A stretch of 64,000 nucleotides of DNA from Pieris napi (GCF_905475465.1 NC_062253.1:9734001-9798000); one strand, 5' to 3'. Positions 1 to 10,547 are shown, counted from the first letter of the stretch. The notes: generated by a model not told the origin, from the sequence alone. Numbers and translations: made by a program.

Positions 1-213
1 CCAACTGTTACTTATTTACACCAATGATACTTAATTACTTTTAATAAAATTTTATACATAAGCTGTAATTCCCCAAACAATATATATTTCTTATAATATA
101 ATCAAAACAATATGTCTTGTTAACATTGGAAAAATAACACACCAACTATAAAAAATTATCAACGAAACAAAATTGTGTTGACTTACCCAATCTGAAATTT
201 ATAGTACAACAAT

Positions 214-367
214 ATTTAAAGAAAAACGCTTTTTACCGGATTAAAGTTATGTATTATTATAATAATAAGCACGCGAAACGTCGGATAAATTTAAAATTAT
301 GTCAAATAGTTGTAAATTTATAATAATACATAACTTTAATCCGGTAAAAAGCGTTTTTCTTTAAATG
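214..367. mobile_element. Foldback MITE, family A copy 1
   Basis: Near-perfect inverted repeats face each other: the left arm reads TTAAAGAAAAACGCTTTTTA and continues ACCGGATTAAAGTTATG, and the right arm is its reverse complement. TTAA is found at both outer ends (216-219 and 361-364), which could be a TTAA target duplication or simply part of the repeat. No coding capacity is present. A second copy is at 61058-61224. It lies in an intron of the left-edge membrane protein gene. Confidence 0.8.
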
Positions 368-416
368 TGTAAAGGTTATGTTAATCAAAGACAATACTAA
401 GTACAATAATACTTAC

Positions 417-3400
417 GATATTGTATGATAGTAATCATCAGTTCATAGAATTGTAATGGTCCCTGTCCCTTTAGTATAATTTCACAGAGAAACACATACA
501 CAACTCGAGATGTCTCAAACAGGGAATCCAGCAACAACCATATTGTTATATTCCGACCTGTGTTATGCGTAGCACTGCGATTCATGACTATGAGGCTGTT
601 TATAAATCCAATAGTACTTGTTACAAGCATGAGACCACTGACAAAATAGTGTATAGCTGAAATTGCATAAATTTTATTTAAATAGTATATATATGTTAAC
701 GTAACATTGTAAACACCGTTAGATTGTAATCTATCTCGCGAGATTATAAACTGTCGAAAGATTGTGAACCTCAGCGTACTGCTTACAATTTAACGTATTA
801 TTATTCGGTAGATTGTACTACACTAACTTAGTTATCATTCAAACTTCTTTGGTCAATTACAGATTAATTTTACTTCCCAACAATTTCATATAACTACCGA
901 ATAATAATACGTTAAATTGCAAGCGGTTCGTTGAGGTTCACAATCTTTCGACAGTTTACAATCTCGCGAGATAGATTACAATCTAACGGTGTTTACAATT
1001 TTACGGTGACATATATAAGTATAATAGAAAAAATGGTAAGTGAAGTTACCAACTCTAGTGATTATTGTATTTATGAAAAGTATGTAAAATAGTTTTTGAT
1101 TAGCCATGTTTCTTAAATGCTTTATGCATATGCTAAGGTATGATTTTATGCAGTAGAACCTCGATAAGTCAAAAACCTCCAAATCTCGAAAAAATGTCTT
1201 GTTCCCTTCCCTTAAAACACCAAAACCTCCATTACTTGAAATCTTGACTTGTTAATCGAAATAATCACCGAGTCCCTCCAAGCCATTTTGGTACATATTT
1301 TCACTCTATAACTCGAAAAATTAAATTTGACCTCTGTATCTCGAACATAGGAACGTTTTATTTTACAACCTTTACAACTTGATCATTTGGAATTTATTAT
1401 CTCTATTGTTCGAACAAAAACAAGTTACCAACTTTAAGAACTTGCCGACAATGTGAGTACACTATTGTTTCTTAGAAAACATTTTAGGAGTATACAATAA
1501 TAAATTTATGACTCATGGAAACACGTGTTTGCTTGCTTTGTGTCAGGTCAGGTGTTCAATTTTGATTCCCTTTGAAATTTAGCTAAGCCAGTCATTTGTT
1601 TTCGACTTAAATACTGTCAGAAGTAGTTTGGTTCTACTGCAATACACATCAACATGAGTGCTGTGAAACGTAAACTAAAAACTTTGAGTCTTGCTGAAAA
1701 ATTAGAAGTGCTCGAAGCTGTGAAGAGCTGTCAAAAAAAGAAAGATGTTGCTGAACAATTTGGCCTGCCAATGAGTACTCTTTCAACAATAATAAAAAAT
1801 GAATCAGACATCATGAGAAAAATACAAAACGGTCAAAGTTTGTCCTGCAAAAGACGACGAATTGCAGAATACCCGGGCTTGGAGGAGTGCTTACTTAAAT
1901 GGTTTGAGCAGTGTCGCAGCCAAAATATTAGTGTTAGTGGACCACTGTTACAAGAAAAAGCCCAAATATTCTCTAAATCATTGGGACTCGTTTTCAGAGC
2001 CAGTAATGGATGGTTAGAAAAATTCAAAAGAAGACAGGAACTTGTTTTTAAAAATGTTTGTGGGAAAAGGGCAAGTGTCAACATTGAAACCTGTAACAAA
2101 TGGAAAAGTGAATTGCAAGATTTGTTACATGGTTACGAACCTGACAATATCTTCAATGCTGACGAAACAGGCCTGTTTTTTAAATGTCTTCCTGATAAGG
2201 CTCTAACTTTTAAAAATGATAAATGCCATGGTGGGAAGCATAGCAAGGAACGTTTGACTATCCTGCTAGGAGCAAACATGTCGGGCACAGAAAAACTCTC
2301 ACCATTAGTCATCGGCAAATCTAAAAAACCTCGTTGTTTTTCAAGATGTAAATCACTACCACTGCAATATAAAGCGAATACAAAAGCATGGATGACTTCT
2401 GCAATTTTCAAAAACTGGCTCATAAGCATTGATAAGAAAATGGACAGAGAAAAAAGAAAAATCTTGTTGTTCCTTGATAATTGTACAGCTCATAAAGATA
2501 TTCCACAAATGAAAGCTGTTAAAATACATTACCTGCCTGCCAATACCACATCAATTTTTCAGCCTATGGACCAAGGTATCATTAAAAACTTCAAGTCATT
2601 GTATCGAAAAGAAGTTTTCAGGAACATGCTGGATAATATGGAAGAAAAAAAGAATTCTACTATAGATGTATTGCAAGCCATGAGAATGGCTGATAAAGCT
2701 TGGCGAAATGTTACTGCTACTACAATAAAAAACTGTTATGTACACTGTGGTTTTTCATCGTCAACAGTAGTAGCTGAAACCGAAGATATTTCTATTTCAC
2801 CTCCTGCAGAATGGAACGCAGTGCTATCTGAATCAGGAATATCCTTTGAGGACTTTGTTTCGTGCGATGATGGAGTTATGACTGCTGGGACATTATCTGA
2901 TGACGAAATTATCGATTCAGTAGCTCAGAAAACCGATACTAATGATTTAGATGACATAGAAGACGTGAATAGTACATGCGCTCCATGGGTTTCCATCAAA
3001 GAGGCGCGAACCGCATTGAATACCTTACGTAATTTTATAGAGCAAACCAGTAACTCGGAAGAAGAAGAATTTTCTGCTCTTTATAGATTAGACAATGCTA
3101 TAGATAGAGAACAACCAAATTACAAAAAATTACTGACTTTTATTAATGCCATATTTTTTATTTTAAAATGATTTGAAATAATGTTGATTTATAATAAATA
3201 AAAATATGTTTGTCACCTCTGGAAGTTGAATTTTTATTTATTTTACCTCTCTAACTGAAAATTTATAAGAATAAACCTCAAACTCTTTATGTCGAATCAA
3301 AATCCACCTAAGTCAAAATCCTCCATAAGTTGAAAACTCTATAACTCGAATTTTTTGGCGTCTACCTTGATGTTCGACTTATAGAGGTTCTACTGCACTA

Positions 3401-4306
3401 ACTAAATACCAGAAAACTTTGTGTTGATGATAAAATATCCCGTATTATTATTTTAAACTTATCCATATTAGCAAATATGAAATAATACTCATAAATATTG
3501 CCAAATGCAATTTAAGCTCCATTAGTTTATGAAGGCAATGGACAAAATGGACTTTATGTTAATAAAAAAACAAATGATATTTTGAAAGGTCATACTCCTG
3601 TAATCCATTACTTTACTGTGTCCAATTTGCACATTAGTAAAGTGGCCGGCTGTTGCAAGTAGTTAGAAAAACAATTAGTTAAAATTAATTATTTTACTAC
3701 ATAAAATAGAAATAATAATAAACTATAGCTTACCCATATCCCTGTTGTTTAATGCATCTAAATAATACAAATGAGGATTTAGAAGACGCAACAAAGTCAT
3801 GACAATAGCAGTTGCTGATGATATCTGTAATTAAATATGTATTTAAGTAAACAGTACGATGGGATAAGGATAATAATATGTTTACAGAGAAGCCAATACA
3901 TTCATATTTGTTCAAAGATAATTTTTAAAATTTATTACTTTAGGAAGGTAAGATAAGAAACCATATATATTTTATAGTAAAAATTAAAACATATTTTATC
4001 TAAACTAATCTACCATATCTCGAATAATATGCTCTTACAGATACACAATAAAAGGTATATTTTTCATTAAGTTATTTAACATTTTAATAAAAATATTACT
4101 GTTTCGATTCCTATTTTTATTATCAAAGAATTGTAAACATGACGGTAGATAGATAAAACAAAAAATGTATTATTTAAAATTTAGTAGACAGAAATGGCTT
4201 CGTCTAAATGATTTTGTGAAGTAATACATACCGAAAATACCGCAGCGACGATGCGAATGTATACTTTGAGATCAATCAACGGCATTGTTTTGGATTGTGT
4301 AGACAT
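417..4306 (-). CDS. 5' part of a multi-pass membrane protein gene (exons 1-3, continues past left edge)
   Basis: This is a spliced gene I do not recognise by name. Exon 1 is 4306-4232 (ATG at 4306, 25 codons, then GTATGT). Exon 2 is 3824-3734 (91 nt, after TTACAG, before GTAAGC). Exon 3 is 656-417 (240 nt, after TTTCAG, before GTAAGT). Phases agree at both junctions (0, then 1) and no stop appears across 135 codons. Hydrophobic stretches suggest membrane spans at about residues 15-40 (VYIRIVAAVFSISSATAIV), 58-82 (HYFVSGLMLVTSTIGFINSL) and 90-115 (ITIWLLLDSLFETSRVVYVF). That pattern fits a small polytopic membrane protein, but the function is unknown. The intron between exons 2 and 3 carries a Tigger transposon and a MITE. 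The 3' end is outside the window. A splice-like ATTGG flanked by AG and GTAAGT at 186-190 might be a microexon, but this is doubtful. Confidence 0.7.
691..1014. mobile_element. Long-TIR MITE, family B copy 1
   Basis: About 325 bp with inverted arms of roughly 120 bp (outer part ATTGTAAACACCGTTAGATT, then TCTATCTCGCGAGATTA) around a loop of about 85 bp. No ORF. A nearly identical copy in the same orientation is at 42926-43254. The termini near ATATATGT and ACATATAT are AT-rich, so the target duplication cannot be read. Superfamily unknown. Confidence 0.85.
1151..3395 (+). mobile_element. Tigger/pogo-type DNA transposon, apparently complete
   Basis: The ends are inverted repeats: CAGTAGAACCTCGATAAGTC on the left, and on the right GACTTATAGAGGTTCTACTG, which differs from a perfect inverted copy at one position. 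Both ends also carry several diverged copies of an ACCTC/CTCGAA-rich subterminal motif. Total length is 2245 bp with one intact transposase gene. The flanking TA duplication expected for this group is not clean (ATG on the left, CAC on the right). The element sits in the intron between exons 2 and 3 of the left-edge membrane protein gene. Confidence 0.9.
1654..3171 (+). CDS. Tigger/pogo (CENP-B/jerky-like) DDD transposase, 505 aa
   Basis: A transposase that binds the element ends and catalyses cut-and-paste movement. Residues about 5-55 form a pipsqueak-type helix-turn-helix (KTLSLAEKLEVLEA through STLSTIIKN). Residues about 70-130 form a CENP-B-type second DNA-binding domain (GPLLQEKA, then NGWLEKFKRR). 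The DDE-superfamily catalytic core follows, with D170 in FNADETG, D275 in LFLDNCTAH and D306 in FQPMDQG. The 30-residue gap between the last two acidic residues fits Tigger/pogo. The C-terminal tail is acidic. The length is normal for the family and there is no internal stop or frameshift. A polyadenylation signal AATAAA follows about 25 bp after the stop. Tigger-derived genes are often domesticated, but recognisable TIRs immediately outside argue that this is a recent transposon copy. Confidence 0.93.
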   Translation: MSAVKRKLKTLSLAEKLEVLEAVKSCQKKKDVAEQFGLPMSTLSTIIKNESDIMRKIQNGQSLSCKRRRIAEYPGLEECLLKWFEQCRSQNISVSGPLLQEKAQIFSKSLGLVFRASNGWLEKFKRRQELVFKNVCGKRASVNIETCNKWKSELQDLLHGYEPDNIFNADETGLFFKCLPDKALTFKNDKCHGGKHSKERLTILLGANMSGTEKLSPLVIGKSKKPRCFSRCKSLPLQYKANTKAWMTSAIFKNWLISIDKKMDREKRKILLFLDNCTAHKDIPQMKAVKIHYLPANTTSIFQPMDQGIIKNFKSLYRKEVFRNMLDNMEEKKNSTIDVLQAMRMADKAWRNVTATTIKNCYVHCGFSSSTVVAETEDISISPPAEWNAVLSESGISFEDFVSCDDGVMTAGTLSDDEIIDSVAQKTDTNDLDDIEDVNSTCAPWVSIKEARTALNTLRNFIEQTSNSEEEEFSALYRLDNAIDREQPNYKKLLTFINAIFFILK

Positions 4307-4686
4307 GGATATCAATATAAGGAATATTATATATTATTCTCAATAGTATTTGACTTTAAAATGCTTTGTTATACTCAGGGAAAATGAACGAAAAGTTATT
4401 ATTTACACTATAAATCTCACGAAGAATGAAGAAATCAATAAAAAATTCGTATTTCGCGTTTAGATTGAAGTTCAAATTTATACGAGTCAACTCAAGTTTA
4501 AATCGATTAACGTCGCTGTCAAACGTGACAGTTTTTGACAAGCCTTAAAAGCTCATTATATTTCATTGTTATTATATATCTTAAATTACTTTTTTTAAAG
4601 ACATATATAATTTTTTAACACAATATTCTGTAAGAAAACCTTGTGTATAAAACGAATAAGAAAATACTGTAATTCTATTGCTATCA

Positions 4687-4748
4687 GTGCCATCTCATTT
4701 TTCTGTAACGCAATTATTGCACTTATACATCGAATGAGATAGATGGCG
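4687..4748. repeat. Short inverted repeat
   Basis: GCCATCTCATT near 4690 faces ATGAGATAGATGGC near 4735 across about 35 bp. It may be the remains of a small MITE. No copies were seen elsewhere in the window. Confidence 0.35.
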
Positions 4749-4878
4749 CAATACGAGTGTTGAGGCTTAAATTCAATTTAAAGGCGTCACCAGAACTATA
4801 AGAAACTTGAACTTAAGACAATTAAAGTATTTACTTTAATTGTTTTTCAATTCATCCAAATCAAAAACATCCAATTTT

Positions 4879-6821
4879 ACGAATGTACACAAATGCAAGG
4901 AACATTTCGATAATCTTCTAAACCATCCTAAAAAGTTTTTCAAACATTTTCGTTTAAGTATAGGTACGTTTTGGGAACTACATGCTCTATTACTTATGCT
5001 GGATTAAAGCACCACGACACCAACATGCGGAAAAGCATCGCACCTGCGGAAAGACTAGCTATCACATTAAGGTAAGTGAAATAATCACTAGCATAAAACT
5101 CCACAGAACACTATAGTAAAATAATCTATACTTTATTTATAATCGCTATGCATTGTTTATTCTACTAGAGAATAGCTAGTTAACAAATAAAACACGTAGG
5201 TATTTGTATTTAGTTATTGTGTGTTTATTATAATTTAATATCACTCGTCATCATCACGGAACAATGAACATGTCTTCGATAACAGAACTGTTGTCCATAG
5301 ACTGGTCAGAATAATATGAATGTGTTGGAGAAAGCTGAATTATAGGTGAAGACGGGATAGATGTAGAAGCGTTTTGTGTCAAGTGTTTGTTGTCATTTCC
5401 TGAAGAATAACCATAATATTGTGCCGAACAGGTTTCATAATTTTGATTATGCGTGTACTTTCTAATTAACTGTAATATTTCTAATTGAAAATCAAGTTTA
5501 CAATTTTCGTCAATTTTTTTTAGATGTGGAAGCAGCGACATCAGAAATTGCTTATCGGGGTCATTTTGGTCGATTATTTGATCATGTTTACGTTTTAAAT
5601 TTTCCGAAAGTGTTCTGAGAATTTCATTTTCTGATTTTTCGGCCCTTTTTATATTAATGTTTCTGTTCATTTTCGGGCGAGGTGTTTCCGCATCATTAGT
5701 TGCATTAGTAACATCGGTAGGCGGTCTCACTTCTTTTAAGGAATTCAAGAAAGATAGATGATTGAAATAAATGTACTGTTTACTGCTTGTTGCTGCCGAA
5801 CCACTCGCAACGTTCTTGTTTTTTGCATTTTCTCTGTTAAAACTGTCACGAAGACTCTTCCACTTCCTCTGTAATTTAGTTACTGTAACAACAAAAAAAT
5901 ATTATATACATTGTTTCAGGTATCTAGGAGCTGGATGCTCGTTTGAGGATTTTGAACTCTCTTACCACCGTGGGGCCTCTACAGCAAGGAAAATAGTACA
6001 AGAAGCCATTGAGCTGTTAATAAATAAATAAATAAGAAACATGTCAACTAATTTGGAACTATTTAAAAGCCGTTTGTATTCCAGAACCGACCCAAGACAT
6101 GTGGAATGAAATTGCCAGCGGATTTCTTCAAAATACCAATTTTCCTAATTGTTTAGGTGCCATAGATGGGAAACATATAAGAATTATTCATCCATTCGAT
6201 ACTGGCTCCTTGTACTTTAACTAAACATTTTTTTTTCAATAGTACTTCTAGCAACATGCGACTCGAATTTACTTTTTACGTTCGTGGATGTTGGGGCATA
6301 CGGTAAAGCATCCGATTCTACAATATTTAGAGAAAGTGAACTGTGTAATAAAGTACACAGAAAGACATTAAATATCCCTTCACCACGACAGGTTGGTAAT
6401 CGACAACCATTGAACTATACATTTGTTGGTGATGAAGCATTTGGCCTCAGTATGATGAGGCCATATGCTGGAAAATATTTGGACTTAGACAAAAAAGTTT
6501 TCAATTATAGGTTAAGCCGTGCCAGACGTTGCATTGAATGTACCTACCTTCGGCGTACTAGCAAATAAATTGAAAATATTACATCGCCCATTAAATACTT
6601 CTGTTCATTTCTCAGAAGACATTGCGAAAGCTTGTTGCATTTTGCACAACTTTATTCGAAAACGGGATGGTTTCAATATTCGTCACACTTTGAAAATAGT
6701 GGGACTCGAAAATATACAAAATACAGGCTGGCCAGTAACACGAGCGTCTACTGCAAGAGATACGTTAAAAGATTATTTTATGAATGAAGGAGCAATACCG
6801 TGGCAAGAAAATAGAATATAA
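4879..6821 (+). pseudogene. PIF/Harbinger-type transposase, broken
   Basis: Conserved Harbinger pieces appear in order: FKHFRLSIGTFWELHALL (about 4930-5000), DTNMRKSIAPAERLAITL (5016-5071) with a donor GTAAGTG, then an acceptor TGTTTCAG at 5920 and YLGAGCSFEDFELSYHRGA. After that come GAIDGKHIRI (first catalytic D), FVDVGAYGKASDSTIF (second D), VGDEAF and RRCIEC (E), and a C-terminus ending WQENRI. Lesions seen are: a stop and frame change after LLLMLD; an insertion with in-frame stops near 6015-6040; a lost base after SLYFN (about 6225); and a TACC duplication at about 6541-6548 just after the catalytic E. It cannot make a full transposase. It overlaps the antisense MADF-BESS gene, mostly lying in that gene's intron. 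Confidence 0.88.
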
Positions 6822-7013
6822 ATATATTATTTTATTAAACTTACCTACAATGTTCTTTTCTTTGGCAGTTTTATTCGAAAAATTTCCCACAAACAATTCG
6901 CAGATTTCTTCCCAGGCCTTCACTTTTTCTCCTCTATTACTATAACTATCACTTTTTGAATCCCAAATAGCAGGACGGGATTGTATTTCTGATATAAATA
7001 ATTCTATATCCAT
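5254..7013 (-). CDS. MADF-BESS domain protein (Harbinger accessory type), two exons, 265 aa
   Basis: Exon 1 is 7013-6845 (56 codons plus 1 nt, donor GTAAGT) and exon 2 is 5882-5254 (acceptor GTTACAG). Phases match and the joined frame is open to the stop. Residues about 4-97 form a MADF DNA-binding domain: FISEIQSRPAIWD, then AWEEICELF, then after the splice LQRKWKSLRDSFNRE and YIYFNHLSFL. Residues about 165-197 form a BESS protein-interaction motif (DPDKQFLMSLLPHLKKID). PIF/Harbinger elements usually pair a transposase with a Myb/MADF-type DNA-binding protein, and fly PIF-derived MADF genes have been domesticated. Here the partner transposase on the other strand is broken while this gene is intact. 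It could be a recent transposon ORF or a retained host gene. No RNA evidence is available to decide. Confidence 0.82.
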
Positions 7014-7029
7014 ATTTATCTACCTATGT

Positions 7030-7320
7030 GAACCACAGACTACGTGCGTGCGTTACCGTCGACTTCAGGTTAACTGAGGCAAGGGAGAGGGGCGCGGTAT
7101 GGCGGGAGTGGCGTGTGGCGGCTTTTTGTGTCGGCGTTTAGTTGCCGGTGCGAGCCACAAGAAGCAAGCTGCGACGATTTGTAGCGTGTGGCCGCCACCG
7201 GCGCCAACCGTGTGCGGCGAGTCCATATAAAATGTAGGAAAATTACAGGAAATATGCCAGTGGCGTTTTGTGGTTGTGGCCGGTGGCCCGTGTGCGGTGA
7301 CCCTAAGAAAAGGGAGATAG
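7030..7320. other. GC-rich block next to the Harbinger locus
   Basis: This stretch is strikingly GC-rich against the AT-rich background, with GGCCGCCACCGG and GGCCGGTGGCCC imperfect inverted motifs. It lies directly upstream of the MADF-BESS start. It may hold the promoter and the right end of the Harbinger element: GGTGACCC followed by TAA could be a terminus plus a TAA target site, but no matching left end was found with confidence. Confidence 0.4.
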
Positions 7321-7961
7321 CGATTGAGACCGATTGAGAGAGAGTAGGGCGAATTACGTTATATAAATTCTATTTCTAAAATTTAAAATTTATGAAATAT
7401 TAGTATGCAAAATATTTTATTGAAATCTCAAATGACGAATTGTAAATTAAAATTCCACGTGTTTTTATTATCGTAGAAATAAATTAAAAAAAAAAACATT
7501 TATACATATATGTATATTAATTAATATTCGACACTTAATATTTTAATGACAATTGCATAAATATGAACATATCTTAAAAATTAGTTTGCCAAAGAAGTAC
7601 TTAATGTGCACTTTGTACGCACGCACTTTTATTTTTTATTTCTCTAAGGGTAAATACTAAATAGCAAAACTTTATAATATAGTGTAAAAAAATCATGCCG
7701 TATTTTATTGCCAACAACAACTGACTAATTATTTGATTCGAAATTTAAATCTTCAATTTGTTCCGGCCGTCCGCGGTTCGTCACTTGTTTGTCGGGTGAA
7801 TTTCACGTTTTGTGACAATTAAAATCTATTAATATTCAACCTCACGCCTGTCAACAATCAGATCATATTATGCAGAATAATACTAATCCCTTTTATTAAT
7901 ATCTCTAGCATTAATGGTTGTTATTTATATATATGGTTAAATCAGGTAAAATTATATAATA
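7321..7961. other. No gene recognised
   Basis: AT-rich sequence between the Harbinger locus and the hAT element. No splice-consistent ORF, RNA gene or repeated motif was recognised. Confidence 0.5.
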
Positions 7962-7969
7962 ATTTAAAG

Positions 7970-8673
7970 TAGAGATGCATCGATACGCTTTCCGATACGA
8001 TACCGATGCCGATACACTAATAGGAATATCGTCGATACCGATACCGATACCAACGCTTATTGAATTAAAATTAAATTAAGGTAAACTATATCAAGTTAAG
8101 TTAAAGTTTATAATTTTTATTAAAAATATATATATATATAAATAGTCACAAACTTTTAAGTTTTTTTTTTCTTCTTTTAACTTTTAACTTTAATTTTAAA
8201 GGTTTTGTTACTAAAATAAAGAATTAAGAGTAATAATTAAATTAAAATAAAATAAGTAACTGTTAATAATTGAAATTAACAATGATAACATTGTTGTAAT
8301 TCTGTATTTTAAATTTGGTATCGAAAAAATACTACTCGCGATAGCAGTTAAAAGCCAACTAAATGATCTTCAAATTTTGTTTTGTTTAATGAAATTAAAT
8401 ACATATATACATAAATAATAATGTTTTTTCCCCAAGCGAATGATAGAGACAACAAACTTAATAAAACGCGGGGATTTCTCGGGCATCAATAGTCCGTGGC
8501 TCGTTTGCAACAAACTAGATCATACAAAACGCGCGTTTACCTAATTTTTTAAAGTGTGAAATTCGAAAAGTATCGGTGAATCGGCAATGAAAATATCGCC
8601 GATGCCGATATATCGGCAAACCCGAAGTATCGCCGATATATCGGTATCGGCATCGGTATCGGATGCATCCCTA
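7970..8673. mobile_element. Non-autonomous hAT-type element with 8-bp TSD
   Basis: 704 bp flanked by a perfect 8-bp direct repeat ATTTAAAG (7962-7969 and 8674-8681), the target size of hAT transposons. The left end TAGAGATGCATCGATAC and the right end GTATCGGATGCATCCCTA are imperfect inverted repeats. Both subterminal zones contain many GATACCGATAC / TATCGGTATCGG repeats. The centre is AT-rich and non-coding, so it depends on a transposase made elsewhere. Confidence 0.9.
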
Positions 8674-8705
8674 ATTTAAAGATTTAAATATACTTATAAT
8701 AAACA

Positions 8706-8912
8706 AGAATGTCTAGCAGAAAGTGGACCAAACGAGTTACCCAATGGAAAGGACTACCAGGCAGGAGGCGGAAGAGGAGACCCTGAATAGACCGCTCGGA
8801 AGATGATCTGAAAAGATCAGCTGGCAAAAACTGGCACTCCATAGCACGATACCGACAAAAATGGGCATCTTTGGAGGAGGTCTTTACCCAAACCGGGGTT
8901 CCTGTTAATTCA
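8706..8912 (+). pseudogene. LINE reverse-transcriptase C-terminal remnant
   Basis: The plus frame reads KRVTQWKGLPGRRKRRPR, then a stop (TGA near 8783), then IDRSEDDLKRSAGKNWHSIA and KWASLEEVFTQ. This R-P-x-x-R-W/D-D ... W...A..R..W..LEE.F pattern is the usual C-terminal tail of RTE/Jockey-like non-LTR retrotransposon ORF2. It is 5'-truncated and broken. It starts about 30 bp after the hAT element. Confidence 0.75.
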
Positions 8913-9160
8913 TAAATTAATAATCTATTTAATACCAACCTAATCTAAGCTAACCTACTAACAAAATCAATATTTTTGGTTATAGGATCTACCAACTATC
9001 TATACTACTAACTACCAATAAGCCTTTTTATTATTATTATATTAAACGCCTCGAATTTAGGCGTGATTTTTAGTGCGTGATAACGGTTTATATAATATGT
9101 CTAATAGATAAAGGATCTATTTAATGAATAATTTGTGTAAAACAATGCAAAATTACAAAA

Positions 9161-9295
9161 GGTGGGAGCTTGTAGTTTATTGTTTATCAGAATGCCAAAT
9201 CATAAAATGACTGCTTCACGACTGATTTGAGAGCGACCGCCGATGCGAAAATCGCTGTGTGAGTTCGAAAAGTGAGTTACAGAATCGCAGGGCAG
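9161..9295 (+). mobile_element. Family C repeat, copy 1 (half element)
   Basis: Runs from GGGAGCTTGTAGTTTATTG to the terminal GTTACAGAATCGCAGGGCAG. Other copies are at 22100, 22536, 25153, 26063 and 48976. Only one arm is present here. Non-coding. Confidence 0.8.
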
Positions 9296-10547
9296 GCATT
9301 TAAAAATTAGTTTTACTATTGAAACTTTTCTTTATAAAATCGTACTTTCATTCGCTCCGAGATTTCTAATAGACCCCTACTTACAATTAAATTATAAGAG
9401 CTATAATTGCAAAACGCAATCATCCGTCCCCAATGCCTTAACATTTCGATTGAGCTAATTTAATTATAAATGTTGCCCGTTGTAAATTTCACGCAATTGT
9501 CCGATTATTGCAAATTTTTAATTTATTATTTGGTTACATCTGTGATATTTATTACTACAGTTATGTATTTTTCATTATGCGCGTTGACAATTCAATAAAT
9601 GATTTATGGGGTGATACAATTTTGGAGTTCAAGATTTCGTTGCCTTATTTTGTATATTAATATTTATACATTTCTGTATCTACTGAAGAGACTATTTATA
9701 TATATTTTTTTTAATTTATTTAGACCTTCATCAGTAGGTCTACCACGATTGACAGAATTTACGAAAAAAAGTCTGTGTTTGTAACTGAAAGCTTCCGAAA
9801 TGGCTTTAGTCGATTTTTGTTTTTTTTGTGTGTAGTCAACATTTTTATACCCCTTATTAATCTCTGTAGTTTGTTTTCTTCTATTTATTAACTTGTGACG
9901 TAATGTCAACTTCGATATACATAGATCTACTTATTATTATTCAAAATGTCGGCAAATGTGTTTTGCCTCGTTCACCTCTTCGAAAAAAAAAACAAATGAT
10001 AAGTATAATCCTCCTTCGTTCCTTAAATGCTATTAAGATAATAAGTGATATTTCCTATTTTTTGCAAAAATAACTATATATAATGTAATAAAACACCTAC
10101 TGTCAGCTCCTTAATATATATTTATGGAATATTTTAATAACATCGTTTGGAAGTATACAAAACATACATATACACATTTGTCAACTCATGTTCTAGTTTC
10201 AAGGCACACGTTCTATTCTGGGAATAATTGCATAATGCACCTGTCAATATTTTCTTTGAACACTCGCCACTGGTCAGTCTATTAAATTAAATAAATTTTA
10301 TACGATTGTGAACTTTATGCAATGATAATAAGGATTTGTGTGCAGAGGGGGATTAATTGTATAGCAATAAAACGGTATGGTCAGTTGAGAGCTTTCAATT
10401 GTATTGTTACATTATTTGTGGCGTAGGATTTAATAGTTTTAATACTGTTAAAAGAGATACCATACCATTCACTTAATCTATTGCATATTAAAATTTTATA
10501 CTGATGTTTTATATTGTCGGGTTTCTATATGTTGATGTTAAAATTAT
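9296..10547. other. No gene recognised
   Basis: AT-rich, with only short ORFs that lack family signals or splice logic. The longest minus-strand one (9909-9664, 81 codons) ends in a lysine/arginine-rich, degenerate-looking stretch and was not accepted as a gene. Confidence 0.5.
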
